DNA of 64,000 nt, from assembly GCA_965153355.1 (NCBI GenBank), contig OZ231127.1:43462001-43526000 (forward strand), read 5' to 3'. A program made the position numbers and the translations under genes. How positions within the stretch are numbered: position 1 is the first letter of the stretch; every line of letters starts with the position of its first letter. The notes beneath the pieces were generated by a model that saw nothing but the letters and a program-made list of their open reading frames with translations, was not told the DNA's origin and searched no databases. Source of the DNA: Flaccisagitta enflata. Taxonomy: Eukaryota; Chaetognatha; Sagittoidea; Aphragmophora. This document shows, piece by piece, positions 12,463 through 26,040 of this stretch.

Positions 12463-13068
12463 CCGGGTGATCAGCCGGAACTGAGTAAATCCTATTGGAC
12501 GCTGAGACTGAACCACTGATAGTTGAAATGTGGGCAATAGTTTATCATAAAGAATATTGATGAACGTTTACTTTAAGCCAAAGATGGATATTGTTGCCCA
12601 AAAGGCTTGCAAATAATGGCTGTAGATGCTTTTTTCCATGATTGGGTATTAATGCCAAAATTGGAGAAACTTGGACAATTGACTTTTTTCCATTTACTCA
12701 ATGTCGATGGCGTTTTGAGTATATCTGTTGATTGGGTGGAGCTTAAATCTGTTTTTCTGTGCCAAATTGACAAGTTTTTAATCCAGTTTTGAAGAAAACC
12801 GCAATTTTATACCTAATATGTCTCTACTCTAAGTGAAATGACTTGACATCAGACAAGGATTCTGCGCAAAACTGCACCACTTTTGCAAATCGACTTAAAC
12901 TGAAATATAACTTAGAAGGCTGTTTCTTTAACATTTTAGGGCTATTTCTTTTTAGATAAGCAAACGTTCAGCAATTCTCTTCAATTCTAGACCTTTCCCA
13001 ACTAATAATCTTTTGTATCTTAGGAGTAATAGCATCATACATTTACTCAATTCCGGCTTATCACCCGG
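12463..13068. mobile_element. TA-flanked MITE, 606 bp
   Basis: The ends are CCGGGTGATCAGCCGGAACT at the left and CCGGGTGATAAGCCGGAATT (inverted) at the right, both continuing GAGTAAAT. TA flanks at 12461-12462 and 13069-13070. No coding capacity. Confidence 0.72.
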
Positions 13069-13340
13069 TAGGACACGAGAGGAAAAAAAGCAAATGACAA
13101 AAGCAGATTGATTAAATTGAGGTTAAATGGTTATGTCATACGACAATCAAGAGATTTCTAGTGATCGATGTTAAGTGTAACTGTAAGAAATTCAAGCCAG
13201 TGGGGGGAAAGCAGAAAGTTATGAGGGTGAAAGGCCGCTGGGTCGCGGAAAAGGGGGCATAGAAGGAGAGATGAAGAAAAAAAATAAAATGTTTTATCGA
13301 AAGGTTATTGCGCCAGGATTGATTGATGGTCCGGGACATT

Positions 13341-13343
<3 letters not shown>

Positions 13344-13419
<76 letters not shown>
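13344..13419. repeat. (GA)n microsatellite
   Basis: Uninterrupted GA. Confidence 0.95.
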
Positions 13420-13424
<5 letters not shown>

Positions 13425-14164
13425 GAGATGTGAGGGTGCGCGGATTGATAAAGATCGAAGGTAGAGATGTATCTTTGAGGCAATAGTTACCAATGGGAAA
13501 ACAGTTGCAACTCGCTAGGACATATCCACCGATACAACTTTTCTGCAATTATAAAACATCTTGCAAGAGCGCGTGACAAGACTTGGAGAAGCCGTCACTC
13601 TCAATGAATGTGAATTCTGCCCACAACAACCTGATAAAGCTATACCTGATAAATCTATAGCTTGTCCAGTCTCTTTCGGTCCGCTGTAGCGAAGCTTTAC
13701 TGTAATTCTTTTATGGACCTTGACCAAGTCATAAACTTACGTTTTACCGCTTTTATTGTGTCCACTGTTTCAGTTAGGTATCTAATCACCTTCAGGTTGG
13801 TCGATCAAGTCTGTCAGATTTTCACTTCTGGGCTTTTGCTATTAATAGTAGTTTCTGCATCACTACCCCGGCCCAGATCCTTGATCTTGGACATTTTCAG
13901 TTTGAAGAGGATGGGGTGTAGCCTAGGAGAGGCAAGAAAGAGTAAAGAAAAAAGAGAGGAAAAAGGTGGTAAAAAAGCAAGAGTTGCAAATGGATCGACT
14001 TTAAAGGTCATCTAAATTGGAAAGCCGTTTGTTTATTGGGAAGCTGAAAAATTGAAAAATAGAAAGCCACCCATTGAAATCAAAACGATGGTTTTTTCTT
14101 CTATTTGCTCTTCCTCCCCACGAATTGACCGCTATCAAAGGGGTCATGATTAAAGTCATGATGC

Positions 14165-14449
14165 AGGGGTGTATAAAATTGAGTCGCTTTTGACTCCCCC
14201 CCTGCCTTTGATTGTCTTCCCCGTGGAATATTGTGTCGCGTTTCAAGATCTGTGATTATCTTCCCCATGAAGCAATAAAACATATAGTTAAGGTTTAAAT
14301 AGTTTCAAATTGTGATTTACTAACTAATTTATGATTTGGTACTGTCTTTTCTCCACTTGTTCCCCCTTTGATTTCCATCCCCATCTCCAAACCCTTTGAA
14401 TCCCCCCCCCCCCGAGGAACTCAATTATACACAGGCCTGTCAACAGGCA
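14165..14449. mobile_element. hAT-like MITE, about 285 bp
   Basis: The left end is CAGGGGTGTATAAAATTGAG. The right end, inverted, is CAGGCCTGTGTATAATTGAG. C-rich tracts sit inside both ends. I could not find an 8-bp duplication, so the superfamily is uncertain. Confidence 0.5.
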
Positions 14450-14536
14450 TACAGTAAAGATGGTTAAATCTGTTAAAGTGAATTCAAAATTTGCAAATTG
14501 ATATGCTGAGCATTTAATTGAACAAGACTAAATAAA

Positions 14537-14745
14537 AAAAGGCCAACACCTATAAGACGCGCGCGAGACTTACAGAATGACTTGGAATGACTTAGTTTAC
14601 TCTTTAATGACTTAAAATGACTTAAGGAAATAAATCAATGAAAAAAGTAAAAGTGTGACGGACCAACAGACATCCCGACCGACCAACTGACCGGCAAACG
14701 GACGGACGGAAATAGCGGGGTGTAGAGTCGCGTGCACGCGACTAA
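14537..14745 (+). mobile_element. HP element, subtype A2, with ATGACTTA seed repeats
   Basis: The start is AAAAGGCCAACACCTATAAG. Several AATGACTTA units follow, then the tetramer tract and the hairpin AGTCGCGTGCACGCGACT (about 14726-14743). The inner word is decayed (AGACGCGCGCG). Confidence 0.58.
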
Positions 14746-14785
14746 AGACCTCTTGTTGCGTTTGATGGACAGACGTTTGGGTCAA

Positions 14786-14993
14786 ACAAGGTCGGATACA
14801 TGGCTACCCCAGTCGCATGCGGGTGGGCAGGAGCAGTGCTGGAGAAGGTCTTTAGAGCATTCGGACAACACAGTAGGTTCAAAGAGCTAAAAAACGCCAA
14901 AAAAAGTAAAAAGGGGACCAACCGACCGACCAACCGACCGACCGACCGACCGACATAGCGGGGTGTAGAGTCGCGCAGCAGGCGACTAAAAAG
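14786..14993 (+). mobile_element. HP element, subtype A
   Basis: AACAAGGTCGGATACATGGC is followed by the word AGTCGCATGC (14811-14820), a GACCGACC tract and a damaged hairpin AGTCGCGCAGCAGGCGACT. It lies about 40 bases after the previous copy, in the same orientation. Confidence 0.6.
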
Positions 14994-15014
14994 GGCAAGC
15001 GAATGTAGGTTATG

Positions 15015-15045
<31 letters not shown>

Positions 15046-15216
15046 TAACGGGCCACCGAGGGAAAGAACTATACGGATTAAAGCAAGTATGGATGTACAA
15101 ACCGACTGACGGAAATCCTCGGAGGTACAAAATGGTGTCAGAATGTAAGAAGATCTCTACCGCAGTACCTGTTTAACATTGCAAGTGAAAGAAAGGGAAT
15201 GATGAGAACGTAACTT

Positions 15217-15393
15217 TTTAGTCGCGTGCACGCGACTCTACAACCCGCTTTGTCCGTCCGTCGGTCACACTTTACTTTTTTTATAATTTTATTTCTTTGA
15301 CCTCACTGCTCCTGCCCAAATGATCTGGTGACCTCAAATATGGCCCCTGCCCACCCGCACGCGACTTCGGCAGCCGTGTACCCAGCCTTGTTT
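15217..15393 (-). mobile_element. HP element, subtype A
   Basis: The hairpin AGTCGCGTGCACGCGACT lies at 15220-15237 and a short CCGTCCGTCGG tract follows. The inner word appears as GCACGCGACT at 15357-15366. The copy ends GTACCCAGCCTTGTT. Confidence 0.66.
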
Positions 15394-15533
15394 TTTTTCA
15401 ACGACGATAGCGATGACGACATCATTCATGATAAAGGGGTAGCCTAGAGACGACGATGTCGATGATGATGTTGAAAAATAAATGACGATCATGATCAGAT
15501 GGATAATAAGTATGAATGCGATTAGTAAATCAC

Positions 15534-15629
<96 letters not shown>

Positions 15630-15669
15630 AATGATGATTTCAATAATGATTGTCAGATTAGCAATCAGC

Positions 15670-15755
<86 letters not shown>
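15534..15755. repeat. (GAT)n microsatellite in two blocks
   Basis: GAT blocks at 15534-15628 and 15670-15755 with a 41-base spacer. Confidence 0.95.
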
Positions 15756-15759
15756 AATT

Positions 15760-17110
15760 ATGATGATTATGATGATGATGATAGGGAAGAGGATGACGAT
15801 GATATGAGCGGCAATGACACCATGTTCATCCGACTTTTTCTCTCATCGACGATAAGTCATTCTTTTTTTCTTTCTTTTTTCGTTTCAACGGTTAAACGAT
15901 CGTGAGTTAGAAATTGCATTTCAGGACCATTTTCGCGTTTTAAAACCAATCGAAACAAAAAAGAACCGTAAAAATCACTTCGACTGTTTTTGTCATGATT
16001 TGTTACGGCGATGATTTGTTCATCAATGTTCTCATTTTACTGCAATGACATATTCGCCGTCATTGTACGTACGTGTTGTTGAAACAGTATCGTTTTCTGG
16101 AAAGCGTATTTGTTGTAGATCTAAAAAATAAACCGCACAATCACGTATGTGATGAAGAAAAATGTTTGTCAATGCAATCACTGGACAGCATTTTTAGAAT
16201 TATCTCCATTGTCAATAATCTCCAGAAATAACAGACAAGTTTTCACATTTCCCACTATTTTCCACGGCATTTATAGTTCGCCTTCATTAAAAACAATTCG
16301 AAATAAACCTCAAAGCTTTTCAACGTAAAGTTTTAATTCTCATCATGTTATACACAATTTATTTCAAACGACTTTCTCCCAGTCAGCTAGTCGATGTGTT
16401 ATTTGAAGTTTGTTGTTTCGACATCTCCAAATGGGATTAGTTGAAAAAGGTCTACCGACAGACGGACAAAACTTTCATACTGTCGTTAGCACGCGACAAA
16501 AAAATTATGAGGTACAATATCAGACGATATTCTTCTACTACGTTGTCGCTCTCGGAATAAGTGCCATCCATTTGACAGCTGGTTGTCATGACGAGCAGAA
16601 ATATAAATGCATGAAGCAAAGAAATATTTCCCCCTTCTGTTTCGTCCATTTGTCCGTCACCACTCATTGCAAGTCTGATGTCGTCAGGGTGATGAACTAA
16701 TGACATTTTGCCCCTCGCGCCAGGTCGCAAAGTCCGCCGGTCAAAATTCAATATGAGTTCCTGAATGGGACAAATCGTCAGTACTTATAACTTGAACGCC
16801 TGTCAAGCGATAACTTCCGTTATTTTCTCGTTGGGTTCATGGAGTGACCTGACCAGTTAAAGTTTCATTCTGGCTTTTAATTAGATCCTAGTAATATTCA
16901 TCACCTTCATCAATCACCACGACAAACATGTAATGGGGAACTAGAGGTTACGTAAAGTAAGTGCGCACATAACGATATGGCCTCTCCTTGCTATGCAAAT
17001 GATGCCAAACGCAATGCAACATAAACCTGGTCACGATATATATGTAGTATATGTATATGATATCATCTAGTGCTGCTGCAAATGCCACAAGCAACCACTG
17101 CACTGGTCCA
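15760..17110. other. No gene seen
   Basis: AT-rich unique sequence. The 96-codon frame at 16410-16700 has no recognisable domain or splice context. Confidence 0.5.
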
Positions 17111-17115
17111 CGGCA

Positions 17116-17117
17116 AG

Positions 17118-17212
<95 letters not shown>
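17116..17212. repeat. (AAC)n microsatellite
   Basis: Uninterrupted AAC. Confidence 0.95.
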
Positions 17213-17213
<1 letters not shown>

Positions 17214-17746
17214 AACCATGCGTTCCCCATGGCTCTCCATTTCTTCCCCCCCCCCCCCTTTCAGAGTTTGTCCAATCACTCTTACAAACGGTTTCTCGTC
17301 TCTGACACTCCCGCCCCCCCCCCTTTCCCACTCTTCACCGCTGCGTTAGCCGCTGTCACTCTCTCCCAATTCTTGCGTCATCGGACTGCACAGCTGCGTC
17401 CTCGATTTGTACGTGAATGGATTTGGACGTTTTTCCATCAAAAGCTCCATCACATTTTTTTCTTCGTTTTCCAATCAAATCTTAAAAACTTTTTCCCATT
17501 TTCCCGCTCGAGCACCAATATGATTCTTCATTTTTTCATCAGTATTGCCAAATAACATGACATTCTGCGCACATCTTGTTCATCGATTTTCCATCCATAG
17601 TCAAATACTGCCCCAGAAGAGCAGAATCACATGTTCGTCATAAGGCATGAACGATTTTCTGTCTCCAAAATTGTAACTGGCTTCAATAGTTGTTCCATAC
17701 CAATCTACTTTTCATTCCATTGATTTACAACCGTATTCTACATTAA

Positions 17747-17790
17747 CAAGGTCAGATACACGGCAACTAAAGTCGCATGGGGGAATTTCT
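17747..17790 (+). mobile_element. HP element, left-end fragment
   Basis: AACAAGGTCAGATACACGGC and AGTCGCATGGGGG match the AACAAGG end. No hairpin end follows. Confidence 0.4.
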
Positions 17791-18343
17791 GTCCATGCAA
17801 TCAATAGTTTGGGCAATTTTCATAACATGCTCAGAATCATTATCTGCACGAAACATAAAAAAAATTCACGTTTTTATGACTGCACCTGCCATCCTGACCA
17901 TTTTATGAATCCAGTCAATTTCTTTTTTTCCTGGTCTTTTTTTTTGGGGGGGGGGGCAGGTCTTTTTTTTTTGGGGGGGGGGGTTGTCCCTGAAACAAGA
18001 GAGCGGATCCTCTCAGATTTTCGCATCGCCAACTTTCATTATAGATTTTTCCACTTTGCTTAATCTTACTCATTCAGTTTTTTCTTTCTTTTCTTTTTCT
18101 TTGCCTCGCAAAGTGTCACACGTCAACGCCTTTCCCGATGGATTTTTACTTAATATGAACATTGATCCAATTTCCTTTTTAACCGATGATCCTAAAAGAG
18201 GAAAAAAAATCTTTTTTGTTTATTTGCTTTGATGTCCGTCTGTCGGCCCATCTGTGTAAAACGCGCATTTCCGCCCCTGCCTCCAAAAAAGTATCATCTG
18301 TACAGACTGTACAAGTATGGTTGTGTGTAGAGGCTGATACTTC

Positions 18344-18498
18344 GAAAATGAAAATTAAAATGAAAATGAAAATGAAAATGAAAATGAAAATGAAAATGAA
18401 AATGAAAATGAAAATGAAAATGAAAATGAAAATGAAAATGAAAATGAAAACGAAAATGAAAATGAAAATGAAAATGAAAATGAAAATGAAAATGAAAC
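18344..18498. repeat. (AAAATG)n hexanucleotide repeat
   Basis: About 25 units with two single-base changes. It ends about 90 bases before the likely 5' UTR acceptor of the 196-aa gene. Confidence 0.93.
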
Positions 18499-18681
18499 TA
18501 TTAACTTAATACAATAAATGACAAAAAAAAAACCTCAAAACGAAATTAAAACACATTTTATGTATTTCTCCCCCTTATGATTTCAGATCTAATTCGGAAT
18601 ATTCAAAACAAAACCAAATCGGTGACAACAACAAGAGAAAGAACAAAAAAAAATTAAAAAAAAAACAAACAAACAAGAAAC

Positions 18682-18910
18682 ATGGATTTCCCGGTTCCGC
18701 TGACGGCGGAGACGGATCCCATCAACATCCTGCTGCTGCCTTTCGATCCTCTTCCCTCGGAAACCCGACGAGGCGAAGAAGATGTCTTCTGGAAGATGGT
18801 CAACGGTGACATGGAACATTCGCTCAAAGCACACGAAGAAATGGCCAAGAGAGCCGCCGCGGAAAAACACCGACTTGAATCCATCGAAGCCCAAAAGGCG
18901 CTCATGATGG
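18682..18910 (+). CDS. Coding exon 1 of a two-exon gene of unknown function (196 aa in total)
   Basis: This exon encodes residues 1-76 plus the first base of codon 77. The ATG sits in an AACATGG context. An in-frame TAA lies 25 bases upstream (18655-18657), which fixes the start. The exon ends at a strong donor, G|GTAAGG, at 18911. A good 3' splice site ending TTTCAG at 18586 lies about 95 bases upstream, so a 5' UTR intron is likely. Residues 1-31 are acidic and proline-containing. Residues about 32-76 are charged and helix-prone, with many Glu, Lys and Ala and no membrane segment. Codon use is GC-rich compared with the AT-rich surroundings. Joining to 24953 in phase 1 restores one open frame. 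I do not recognise the family. No signal peptide is evident. Confidence 0.68.
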
Positions 18911-19420
18911 GTAAGGAGAGAAGGGAGAGTGATGGGTAATGCTCGGGTAGAGACTGTCCCCTGTCCACAGTGAGTGACGGGGGGGGGGGGGGAGGGGGGA
19001 GGAAGTGAAGTGTTGGGATGTGGAAAGAGCGAGATCAAGTACTTATGTAATTGAGGTTGAATGGCAAAGGAATAGACAAACCTTAGTGTCAATAATATAG
19101 AAAGTTTTGAGGATTATAAACTTTGAGATAAGCCTGATGGCAAGCTTAACCCTACTGCAGAGCGTTTTACTTCATATTCAAAGCATCCCAGGCATATAAA
19201 GGTATAGATACCAAGGGAGATGACTCGAAAAATTACTCACGATTTTGGGAACTTATTTGAATCCATTGTTTGCCGATTAAATAGCAATGTCCTCACTCCT
19301 CACTCGCCGATAAGCTTTATTCCAAGATGGTAGCCGGAGGCTAAATTCTTGCTTTGATTTTGTGGGTAAGACATGAAAGAAAAGCAGAATGACTTCTTGT
19401 GGCGCCGTTGATAAAGAAAA

Positions 19421-19643
19421 AACAAGGCCAACACCTATAAGTCGCGTGCGAGACTTATATTCAGATTGACTTAGAATGACTTAGTTTACTCTTATATGAC
19501 CTAAAGAAATAAAATTGATAAAAAAAGTAAAGTGTGACCGACCAACTGACCGACTGACCGACTGACCGACCAACCGACCGACCAACCGACCGACGGATGG
19601 ACGGACAAAGCGGGGTGTAGAGTCGCGTGCACGCGACTAAAAA
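19421..19643 (+). mobile_element. HP element, subtype A2, in the intron of the 196-aa gene
   Basis: AACAAGGCCAACACCTATAA is followed by the word AGTCGCGTGC at 19440-19449, ATGACTTA units and a long GACCGACC/AACC tract. The hairpin AGTCGCGTGCACGCGACT lies at 19621-19638. The word and right arm match 10 of 10. Confidence 0.68.
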
Positions 19644-19700
19644 TACGGAATGAGAATTTGAAGGAGAAAATGAAGAATAAAAATGAGGAAAAAGCCACTA

Positions 19701-20325
19701 CAGTGCGGCGCATAAATAAGTAGCCAGTACTTTCCAAAGCTAATTGTGTCAGTCCTATTGCTTAAAAACACTAAAAATCTGTGAGATTCTTAAAGATCTT
19801 CAAAAGTTCTACAAATCTAGCCCAATCCCAGACTTATATCTCGATTTGCTAGGAATTCATACAAGTTCAAAGAGGAGAAGTTATTTATAAGAATCTATCA
19901 CTGAACAACCATGGGCAAAACACAAAATGAACTTAGTTTTTCATTGATAGATCAAAAACAAATCATAACAAAGACTTCAAATCCATGAGCATTTAAAAGA
20001 GCTTCGAAAACTCTACAAATCTAGTCCAATCAGAAATTTGTAGCTTGATTCGTTTTCAAATGACATCAGTTTAAAGAAAACAACTCAGTTTTCTGATTGT
20101 CAAAAAGGAGCTAATTTTTTGTCCCTTTTTTCCAACATGGTTTTTATATGCTTCTATTCAAACTGACGTCACTTCCAAACGAAAAGAGCCACAAATTTGG
20201 GATTGGTCTCAAATTAAAGAAAATTGAAAATCCTTTAATATCATCACAAATAAATTTATCCTATCATTTCTAGAATAAACCAAATAGTCTTTACAAAAGT
20301 GGCTACTTATTTATGCGCCTCACTG
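19701..20325. mobile_element. TA-flanked MITE, 625 bp, in the intron of the 196-aa gene
   Basis: The terminal inverted repeats are CAGTGCGGCGCATAAATAAG at the left and CAGTGAGGCGCATAAATAAG (inverted) at the right, followed by TAGCCA. TA flanks both sides (19699-19700, 20326-20327). The interior has two AAATCTAG.CCAATC-type repeats. Tc1/mariner-like. Confidence 0.75.
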
Positions 20326-20558
20326 TACAAAAGAAAAAAAATTAATTGCCAGCTGATTCTCAACCGCACAATTGAATATTCATTTAGGCGAGGGGAAAGA
20401 ATTTTTGCATTTGAATTAGATACTGCCACCGTCAATCAAATCACCGCAAAGGTTTACCTTTTTTCCAACATATTTTTACGGTGGGTGCCGAGGTAACCAT
20501 TTCATACATGTCTTGAAAACTTTGAAAATAATTGAAGTATTGCATAATGTTGCACAAT

Positions 20559-20730
<172 letters not shown>

Positions 20731-20877
20731 GAAAGTCTGAAACACGGATACACACGCCCTTGTTCAAATACGTCGCTACAATTTCAGACAGACTAAGACA
20801 GAGTAGGAAAAGAGCATTTACGAAGCAGCTGAAACCATAGAAAACGCCCTTTTATTACCTGAAATCGATTTTTGAAG

Positions 20878-20885
20878 AGAAAGAA

Positions 20886-20942
<57 letters not shown>
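20878..20942. repeat. (GA)n microsatellite
   Basis: GA with a few GAAA interruptions. Confidence 0.93.
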
Positions 20943-20945
<3 letters not shown>

Positions 20946-21050
20946 CATGACTGACATTACGTTAAACAAAACCATTTCTTTTGACTGATATGCTAATCAA
21001 GATCCACATCACAACATGGTAAAGTGTGTAGTACAGGCAGAAAAACGGAC

Positions 21051-21075
21051 TCACACACACGCACGCACACACACT

Positions 21076-21172
<97 letters not shown>

Positions 21173-21200
21173 ATAAAAACACACATAAAAACACACATAC
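21051..21200. repeat. (CA)n microsatellite
   Basis: Long CA run ending in two CACATAAAAA units. Confidence 0.95.
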
Positions 21201-21406
21201 AGTTAGGCTAAGAAGTCAAGTAACGATGAAATACTACGTTTGTTTGTTGGATTGTACATGTGTAACATACGTCAGTATGTTTGTCCCTACAAGTGAGACT
21301 GTTTGAGTCTTTAGGTCTATCTTCCTCATCCTTCTTGTGCCCATAAAATCCATGGGACTGGATTTACGACCAGATTGGAAGTCTTCTCGCTTTCACTTCA
21401 TGGCTT

Positions 21407-21556
<150 letters not shown>

Positions 21557-21684
21557 AATCGAATGTCGCTTTAATGAAGATTCTCTCCTCTGATGAGTTG
21601 AAGGTCTGAGAAGGAAAGCAAGGAAAGACACATGCACAATTGCACATTCAGACTTAAAGGAGGGTCGAGGGACGAGGAGGGAAT

Positions 21685-21702
21685 GAGAGAGAGAGAGAGA
21701 GA

Positions 21703-21769
<67 letters not shown>
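21685..21769. repeat. (GA)n(CA)n compound microsatellite
   Basis: GA run followed directly by CA run. Confidence 0.95.
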
Positions 21770-21771
<2 letters not shown>

Positions 21772-22092
21772 CAGTAGTGAGTAATTCAGCCACTATATAT
21801 AGACAGATATTGTGCGGAATGAACCCATACTGCTAGATAAGGTTAAATCAGTATGTCAATGTGAAAACAGTGATGGTAAAATTGGTATCCTCGTAACCGA
21901 CTGTAACTAGCGATTTGATTCGATAATATCATTGCGTAAAGGTCGAGTTGCAGTGGGCACTGGCCTGCGAACAAAATGAAACATGTGTTAACATATGTTC
22001 CACAGATTGATACGAAAGTTTACCTTGCCTTCCATGAAGCAAACAAAAATTATGGATGTTTTATAATGTTAATGAGTTTCATTTTACCCCTT

Positions 22093-22222
<130 letters not shown>

Positions 22223-22229
22223 TAAAAAC

Positions 22230-23400
22230 ATTAACAATATCCTCAACAATCAACAGGGGCATACAACGACGCCAAAAAGACGAAATTAATTGGTACGTGA
22301 GTTAAAACTGAGTTAAAACTAATTTCTTTCGTCTAATCAAGAACGAGAGCCTCATTTTCTTCTTTCTAACTCACCACCGAAAACCCGAGGAGCGAGACTT
22401 GTCTCTCCAAGGCTAATGATGTGCGCCTCCTAAGCAGATCACGCAATGCTTGAACACATACACAAGTAGTAGAAATGATGCGAAACAAATAGAAGGATGC
22501 GTTGAACCTTGTTTTTAAGTTAAAATGGTCATTCAAAAATTGAAATAAAGCAATCATTTAGGTGCTTGTGCCGGTTATAACGCTGCAAGTTTCAAAATTC
22601 AGATGTACATGAAATAAAAGCTCACTCGAAATGTTGCCTATCATTTAGTCAAAAACAAATAATACAAACCTTAATTTTGATGTTAAATTCTTAAATTGGA
22701 AAACAACTTTGTTACAGTAGCTTGTTGCGATGCTTTGCTGCATCAGCTCTCCCCTCCCCATAAAAAGAGAAAAACACAAAATTAAGACCGTGGGGATTTA
22801 ATCGACTTTTGAAAATAAAAAGCAGTTGTCTATCTTTCTTTTTTCTTTTTTGTTTACTGCAAGAACCTTTTTCTGTCTTTACCTCCTATTCTGTCCGACT
22901 TGTGACCATTTTGATACATGGTTAATGTCTCTTTTCATCATTCCCTCTTTACATACACTCTTTAGCTTTACCTTTACCTCTTTTTCATGGAAGTTCTTAC
23001 ATTCTCGTTACACATAATTCTAATTTTTGTTCAACCACAAGTATCATCCACTGATATTTTGATATATAGTTTTTCTTTGTAATCAATTCAGTAATCATAC
23101 AATCTGCAGAAACACGACCCTAGATTTCCTTACTGTCCCCATAGCACCCCAAAGCCAATAAGGCAAAAACCATTCATTTGTCGCTCATTGATAAATGTAA
23201 CATTCGAAAAGAAAAGAAGCAGATGTATGACCCCATTTTTAAAACGTATCATCTGTTTCATGTGCCGTATATAAAACGCGCGAGGACGATAAGGGATAGG
23301 CATCACAAGAGTAAGCTTTAACCTTAGATTTATCCATTTTTGTAGCTGAAAAATGTTCCTCACTTAATCCGGGTTTTCCTCGCTCATCACGCATCATTTT
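22230..23400. other. No gene seen; intron sequence
   Basis: Unique AT-rich part of the large intron; no terminal repeats recognised. Confidence 0.5.
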
Positions 23401-23803
23401 TGCACTTTCTTTCACAGTTCTGACTTCACTCTTCCTCTCTCTCTCCCCCTCCTTCCTTTCCCTTCTATTCTCAACATTTTTTCTATTCTTTCTTTTGTCC
23501 TTCTTTTCCTTCTTTTCCTTCTCCTTATTCTCCTTCTTCTCCTTCTTCATCTTTTCCTTAGCCCTCTTCTATTCCTATATTTTTACGTCTCCTTATTCTT
23601 CTTCTTTTTCTTTTTATCTCCTCCCCCCCTTCTTCTTATTCTTCGCTTTCTTTTTTTTTCAGTGGTTCGCATCATTAGCCTTCTCCTCAAATTCACATCA
23701 ATGTCATATCTTCCCCTCATTTTTCCCCTTTTCATGATTTTCATGCATCTGTTTGTGTCTCTGTCTCTATCTCTCTGCCTATCTTCCTGTTGCATATGTG
23801 CCC

Positions 23804-23807
<4 letters not shown>

Positions 23808-23893
<86 letters not shown>
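23808..23893. repeat. (CT)n microsatellite
   Basis: Pure CT, inside a broader pyrimidine-rich stretch from 23400. Confidence 0.95.
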
Positions 23894-23898
<5 letters not shown>

Positions 23899-24446
23899 TC
23901 CTTTCCCAAAGACTGCTGCCAAATCTATATTCATGAATAACATTTATCAAGTAACTGCCTCTTTGCTTAGAAAAAGCTGCACCATGAAAAATTGATTCAA
24001 TTTTGGAAGCCGAAACTTCTAAATTGTCTGGCGCAAAAGTTAAAAGCACAGTTCGACGCCCTTGACTATTAATAACTTAACGTAAAGTTCAGCTTCTTTT
24101 ACAATCCAAAACATAATGCCAAGTGCAACTTGTGTCAATCCCTTTTAAAAAGCACCTAAAACATAAAAAGTAGCTCATTCAGTCAGTCCAAGAAACGGTA
24201 TAAGTGACATTCATAACTGTGTTAGTTTGGCAAAAATATGAAGCTACTCTTTTCGTGGATTACAAGACAAACAGTCACTAAACTCGCTGCTTTGGTCATT
24301 GAAAATCCAAAGTTCCACCAAATATTGGCCTTTCTCACAATTGCTTCATAACTCATTTAATGATTCTTTTTTGTTGGCCATAGCTAGCCCAACTTTATTT
24401 CATTGGTAGAATTAGATGTTTGAATTAATTCACTGACAATTCTTTT

Positions 24447-24448
<2 letters not shown>

Positions 24449-24541
<93 letters not shown>
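24449..24541. repeat. (CT)n microsatellite
   Basis: Pure CT in the intron of the 196-aa gene. Confidence 0.95.
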
Positions 24542-24544
<3 letters not shown>

Positions 24545-24669
24545 CTTGCCTCCACTGCTTCCGCTTTTTCCTTCGCGCCTCTTCTTTCGCCTTCACTATC
24601 TCATCTTATCTCCTCCTCCTTTGTATATACTGAATCTCTGCTTCTATCTCTTACATGCTACTTTGCTGC

Positions 24670-24847
<178 letters not shown>

Positions 24848-24952
24848 CGCTTCGTCATCTCATCCCACTCCCATGCTTCTTCGCGTGTTTTGGTGTTCTC
24901 TGCTTCTCCTGCCTCTACTCACTTCACCTTCCTCACATCACTGACTGTATAG

Positions 24953-25314
24953 TGGATCCCGATGTGCTCTACCACGTAGGTAACGCCGACGGCGAAGTCG
25001 TTTACGAGTCTTTGGTGCGTCCGACTCGCGCCGTCGCCAAAGGCGAGTTCCCGTTGATGAAGTTGTCGACGGCGTCGGCGTTGGCGCCCTCTTCCGGCCC
25101 TCCGGCGCATCTCGCCGAGAAACCGGCGCCTTTGGTGGCGAAAGTGCCGCCGAAGCCGGAGCCCGTGGAACCGGAAAAGCCCCCCGCAGTCATCGAACAT
25201 AAGATGGACGCTTTCTCCAAAGGATTGCTCCAGAATTCAAATTTGCATATTCACCGCACGAAGCACGACCCGATTAATCTTTACTGGTCTATGCCGGGCA
25301 TGGGCAAGGAATAA
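24953..25314 (+). CDS. Coding exon 2 (last) of the 196-aa gene of unknown function
   Basis: This exon supplies the last two bases of Val77 and then residues 78-196, ending at TAA (25312-25314). The acceptor is the AG at 24951-24952, after a very pyrimidine-rich tract that includes the CT microsatellite at 24681-24845. GC content jumps at the splice site and falls after the stop, as expected for a real exon. Residues 78-100 are a compact hydrophobic and charged stretch (starts DPDVLYHVGNADGEVVYESL). A Pro/Ala/Lys-rich linker follows, and the C-terminus ends DPINLYWSMPGMGKE. The last bases, GGAATAAAG, place an AATAAA over the stop codon. A later AATAAA near 26175 is the likelier polyadenylation signal. 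The protein is probably soluble. I recognise no family, and no function is claimed. Confidence 0.68.
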
Positions 25315-25392
25315 AGAGAGTGCACCTTCATATGGTTGAGATGGCGCCAGATCAACATGACCAAAGAGGAATATTTGATCATGGAATGACAT

Positions 25393-25422
25393 AAGAGAGA
25401 GAGAGAGAGAAAGAGAGAGAGA
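25393..25422. repeat. Short (GA)n microsatellite
   Basis: GA run with one interruption, about 80 bases after the stop codon of the 196-aa gene. Confidence 0.9.
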
Positions 25423-25519
25423 ATTGACCGAAAAAAAAAGATGCGATATGAATCAAAATTGTTAGCTTTTGTCCGCGTTTGTTGCTTTCTGTTCTTCAGT
25501 TCAGAGGGTGTCCGTATCA

Positions 25520-25520
<1 letters not shown>

Positions 25521-25585
<65 letters not shown>

Positions 25586-25607
25586 CTCTCTCTCTCGCTC
25601 TCTCGGG

Positions 25608-25655
<48 letters not shown>
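25521..25655. repeat. (CT)n microsatellite with interruptions
   Basis: CT run broken by CTCG and GGGCA near its middle. Confidence 0.94.
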
Positions 25656-25660
<5 letters not shown>

Positions 25661-25939
25661 CCCCTCATGCGCATATGCATTCACCCACATGCACACACGC
25701 GCATGCACACACGTATAAAACACATTGTCGTTTGTTGCGACCACACTGGATCAGGGTGCGCCCGTGAATTTAAACTCACGTTCCATTGATGAACCTCGAG
25801 GTCACACCCATTTGAATACCATGCGGACTCAGTGAACCTGAACGCTTCAACAAAAAGAAAGAAAAAAAAAAAGAAAGAAAGACAAGTCCTACTTTGGACC
25901 TGCAGCGAACCGAAAAAAGACCGAGTTTCCGAGACAAAA

Positions 25940-26040
<101 letters not shown>

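Noticed and set aside
15516-15905. 129-codon poly-Asp frame
   Set aside because: It is a translation of the (GAT)n blocks.
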